In this document: positions 61,932 through 64,000 of the stretch, one piece after another
Layout of the letters: every line of letters begins with the position of its first letter
Numbering within the stretch: the stretch's first letter is position 1
DNA from: Alteromonas sp. C1M14
GTDB lineage: Bacteria > Pseudomonadota > Gammaproteobacteria > Enterobacterales > Alteromonadaceae
Assembly: GCF_018860965.1 (NCBI RefSeq)
Contig: NZ_JAHKQF010000002.1
Span: 434,001 to 498,000, forward strand
Length of the DNA: 64,000 nt
Reading direction: 5' to 3'
Made by a program: the position numbers and the translations under genes
The notes under the pieces: model-generated
What the model was told of the DNA's origin: nothing
Database searches by the model: none
The model's input: the letters and a program-made list of their open reading frames with translations, nothing else

Positions 61932-64000
61932 CTAAATCTGGCGAGCAACCTCAATAATTTCGAATACTTCGATTTGGTCACCCACTTTAACGTCGTTATA
62001 GTTTTTAACGCCGATACCACATTCCATTCCGTTACGAACTTCATTGACATCGTCTTTAAAGCGACGCAAGGATTCTAGTTCACCTTCATAGATAACCACG
62101 TTTTCACGAAGTACCCGAATCGGGTTACTACGTTTAACATTACCTTCAGTTACCATACAGCCGGCGATAGCACCCAATTTAGGCGATTTAAATACATCAC
62201 GTACTTCAGCAAGACCAATGATTTCCTGACGGAATTCAGGGGCTAGCATACCGCTCATGGCCGCTTTTACCTCGTCAATCAAATTATAGATGACGCTGTA
62301 ATAACGAAGGTCAATTTCTTCGTTTTCAATTACGCGACGTGCAGTTGCATCGGCACGAACGTTAAAACCAAGAATAATCGCGCCAGATGCTGCCGCTAAG
62401 GTCGCATCGGTTTCTGTAATACCACCAACGCCACTACCCACAATGTTCACTTTCACTTCGGTGTTAGATAGCTTGATCAGCGATTCAGAAATGGCTTCCA
62501 CAGAACCTTGTACGTCAGCTTTAAGCACAATGTTCAATTCGCTAACATCACCGGATTCCATATTGGCAAACATGTTTTCCAGTTTCGCTTTTTGCTGGCG
62601 AGCCAGTTTTAGTTCCCGCTTCTTCTGATGACGCTTCGCAGCAACTTCACGGGCTTTACGCTCGTCCTGTACCACTACGGCATCTTCACCAGCCACTGGC
62701 ACACCGGATAAACCAAGTACTTCTACTGGTGTCGATGGACCTGCTACTTTCACTTCTTGACCGTTTTCATCGCGCATAGCACGAACACGTCCGTACTCTT
62801 CACCACAAAGTAAAATGTCGCCGCTGCGCACTTCACCTTCTTGGATCAAGACAGAAGCAATCGGACCACGTCCTTTATCCAAGCGAGATTCAATAACAAT
62901 GCCTCGTCCTGGACCAATAGCAACCGCTTTAAAGTCTAGGACTTCGGCTTGTAGATTGATCGCTTCAAGCAAATCATCTACGCCCATACCGGTTTTCGCT
63001 GACACATTACAGAACTGGTGTTCACCGCCCCACTCTTCAGAAATAACTTCCAGTTGAGACAGTTCTGTTTTCACCCGATCCGGATCAGCCGCTTCTTTAT
63101 CCATTTTGTTTACCGCAACAATCAAAGGTACACCTGCTGCGCGGGCGTGTTGAATCGCTTCTTTTGTTTGCGGCATTACACCATCATCGGCTGCCACCAC
63201 TAACACAACGATATCCGTTGCTGTGGCACCCCGTGCACGCATAGCAGTAAAGGCCGCGTGTCCTGGTGTATCTAAGAACGTGATATCGCCATTATCAGTA
63301 TGCACTTTATAGGCACCGATATGCTGGGTGATCCCGCCGGCTTCGCCATCGGCAACTTTGGCACGACGAATATAATCAAGCAGCGAGGTTTTACCATGGT
63401 CAACGTGACCCATAATGGTTACCACAGGTGCTCGGGTAACTTTATCGCCACCACGGCTTTCAGCCATCAATTCATCTTCAAGGGCGTTATCGTTCACAAG
63501 TTCATACTTGTGACCCATTTCTTCAATGATGAGTACCGCAGTATCTTGATCAAGTACTTGGTTAATTGTCGCCATTTCACCCATTTTCATCATGGTTTTA
63601 ATGACTTCAGTTGACTTAATAGCCAGACGGTTTGCTAATTCGCCTACCGTAATTGTGGCGCCTAATTTCACCACTCGCTCGACAGGTTGTGCCGGCTTAT
63701 TAAAACCTTGCTTCAAATGTTCTCCCGCATTTCTCTTAGATTTCTTACGACGTCTAGAAGAACGCTCTACTTGCATGTCTTCTTCGTCTTCGGCTTCCTG
63801 AGCATAGCGGTTTGAATGCATATGAACGTCAGCAGCTTCTTCCCGCTTACGACGTTCTTCTTCTTCTTTCCAGCGACGTTCATTCTCTTCAGCTAACTTA
63901 CGCGCTTCTTCTGCTGCACGTTTCGCTTCTTCTTCGAGTTTTCTTTGGGTTTCTTCTTCCTGTTGCTTGCGCAAACGCTCTTCTTCCTGACGGGCTTTTT
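61932..64000 (-). CDS. infB: Translation initiation factor IF-2, 5' part beyond the window
   Basis: The frame is open to the right edge, so the N-terminus is missing and the internal TTG at 63974 is not the true start. The visible 689 codons hold a charged repeat region, the IF2_N domain ([19 protein letters not shown]) and the GTPase domain with GHVDHGKTS (G1), DTPGHAAF (G3) and NKMDKE (G4), then domains II to IV. IF-2 brings initiator tRNA to the 30S subunit. It heads the rbfA-truB-rpsO genes. Confidence 0.98.
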   Translation of the reverse strand, partial: KARQEEERLRKQQEEETQRKLEEEAKRAAEEARKLAEENERRWKEEEERRKREEAADVHMHSNRYAQEAEDEEDMQVERSSRRRKKSKRNAGEHLKQGFNKPAQPVERVVKLGATITVGELANRLAIKSTEVIKTMMKMGEMATINQVLDQDTAVLIIEEMGHKYELVNDNALEDELMAESRGGDKVTRAPVVTIMGHVDHGKTSLLDYIRRAKVADGEAGGITQHIGAYKVHTDNGDITFLDTPGHAAFTAMRARGATATDIVVLVVAADDGVMPQTKEAIQHARAAGVPLIVAVNKMDKEAADPDRVKTELSQLEVISEEWGGEHQFCNVSAKTGMGVDDLLEAINLQAEVLDFKAVAIGPGRGIVIESRLDKGRGPIASVLIQEGEVRSGDILLCGEEYGRVRAMRDENGQEVKVAGPSTPVEVLGLSGVPVAGEDAVVVQDERKAREVAAKRHQKKRELKLARQQKAKLENMFANMESGDVSELNIVLKADVQGSVEAISESLIKLSNTEVKVNIVGSGVGGITETDATLAAASGAIILGFNVRADATARRVIENEEIDLRYYSVIYNLIDEVKAAMSGMLAPEFRQEIIGLAEVRDVFKSPKLGAIAGCMVTEGNVKRSNPIRVLRENVVIYEGELESLRRFKDDVNEVRNGMECGIGVKNYNDVKVGDQIEVFEIIEVARQI

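Noticed and set aside
63974..63976. TTG start for infB within the window
   Set aside because: The frame stays open to the edge and IF-2 has a long N-terminal region, so the true start is outside.

Overview
The window looks like chromosome of a marine gammaproteobacterium, most likely an Alteromonadaceae-type organism. The reasons are the conserved order rnfH-ratA / smpB / ssrA, a tmRNA tag of the gammaproteobacterial form (ANDENYALAA), a TonB-dependent receptor beside a BCCT osmolyte carrier, the infB-rbfA-truB-rpsO order, and Alteromonas-like versions of YgiQ, AhpC/AhpF and the RND pump. The species assignment is inference; no database was searched.

Layout. 1-8.4 kb is core: a partial TonB-dependent receptor, a BCCT transporter with a MarR regulator, rnfH/ratA, smpB, an Old-Yellow-Enzyme oxidoreductase and ssrA (tmRNA). 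About 8.4 to 36 kb is a mosaic accessory region. It begins with a P4-type tyrosine integrase just behind the 3' end of ssrA, the classic island insertion point. Its main cargo is a minus-strand six-gene defence operon (21.9 down to 9.9 kb): small HTH protein, SNF2-type helicase, AIPR protein with a nuclease-like N-terminus, type III methyltransferase (Mod), type III restriction helicase-nuclease (Res), and an RloC/PrrC-like ATPase with a CxxC zinc-hook-like motif. Next come a membrane-anchored Mrr-type nuclease, a NYN/OST-HTH putative RNase and a McrB/McrC pair.

From 28 to 36 kb the region is decayed: an M15-peptidase fragment, a DUF932 gene cut short by an IS3-family element, a dead IS3 transposase, a second integrase fragment, a solo IS3 end, and scattered cargo (lipoprotein, beta-lactamase-fold serine hydrolase, Rrf2 regulator with a divergent thioredoxin-reductase-like flavoprotein, YbjN protein). 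I could not find the second copy of the ssrA 3' end that should mark the far boundary.

From about 36.6 kb the window is core-like again: secreted nuclease, MliC lysozyme-inhibitor lipoprotein, EVE protein, YgiQ radical-SAM protein, PepSY membrane proteins, a TetR-controlled RND efflux pump, ahpC-ahpF, a DUF2252 protein, a GGDEF response regulator divergent from a hybrid histidine kinase with an ethylene-receptor-like membrane domain, a GNAT-nitrilase fusion, and rpsO, truB, rbfA and infB (infB runs off the right edge).

How the parts fit. The six-gene operon combines DNA modification and restriction (Mod/Res) with two further nuclease-capable proteins (AIPR and the RloC-like ATPase) and a second helicase. 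A layered antiviral system is the natural reading. Each family is known in phage defence, but the exact combination may be new or may match a published helicase-methylase-ATPase class; that needs a search.
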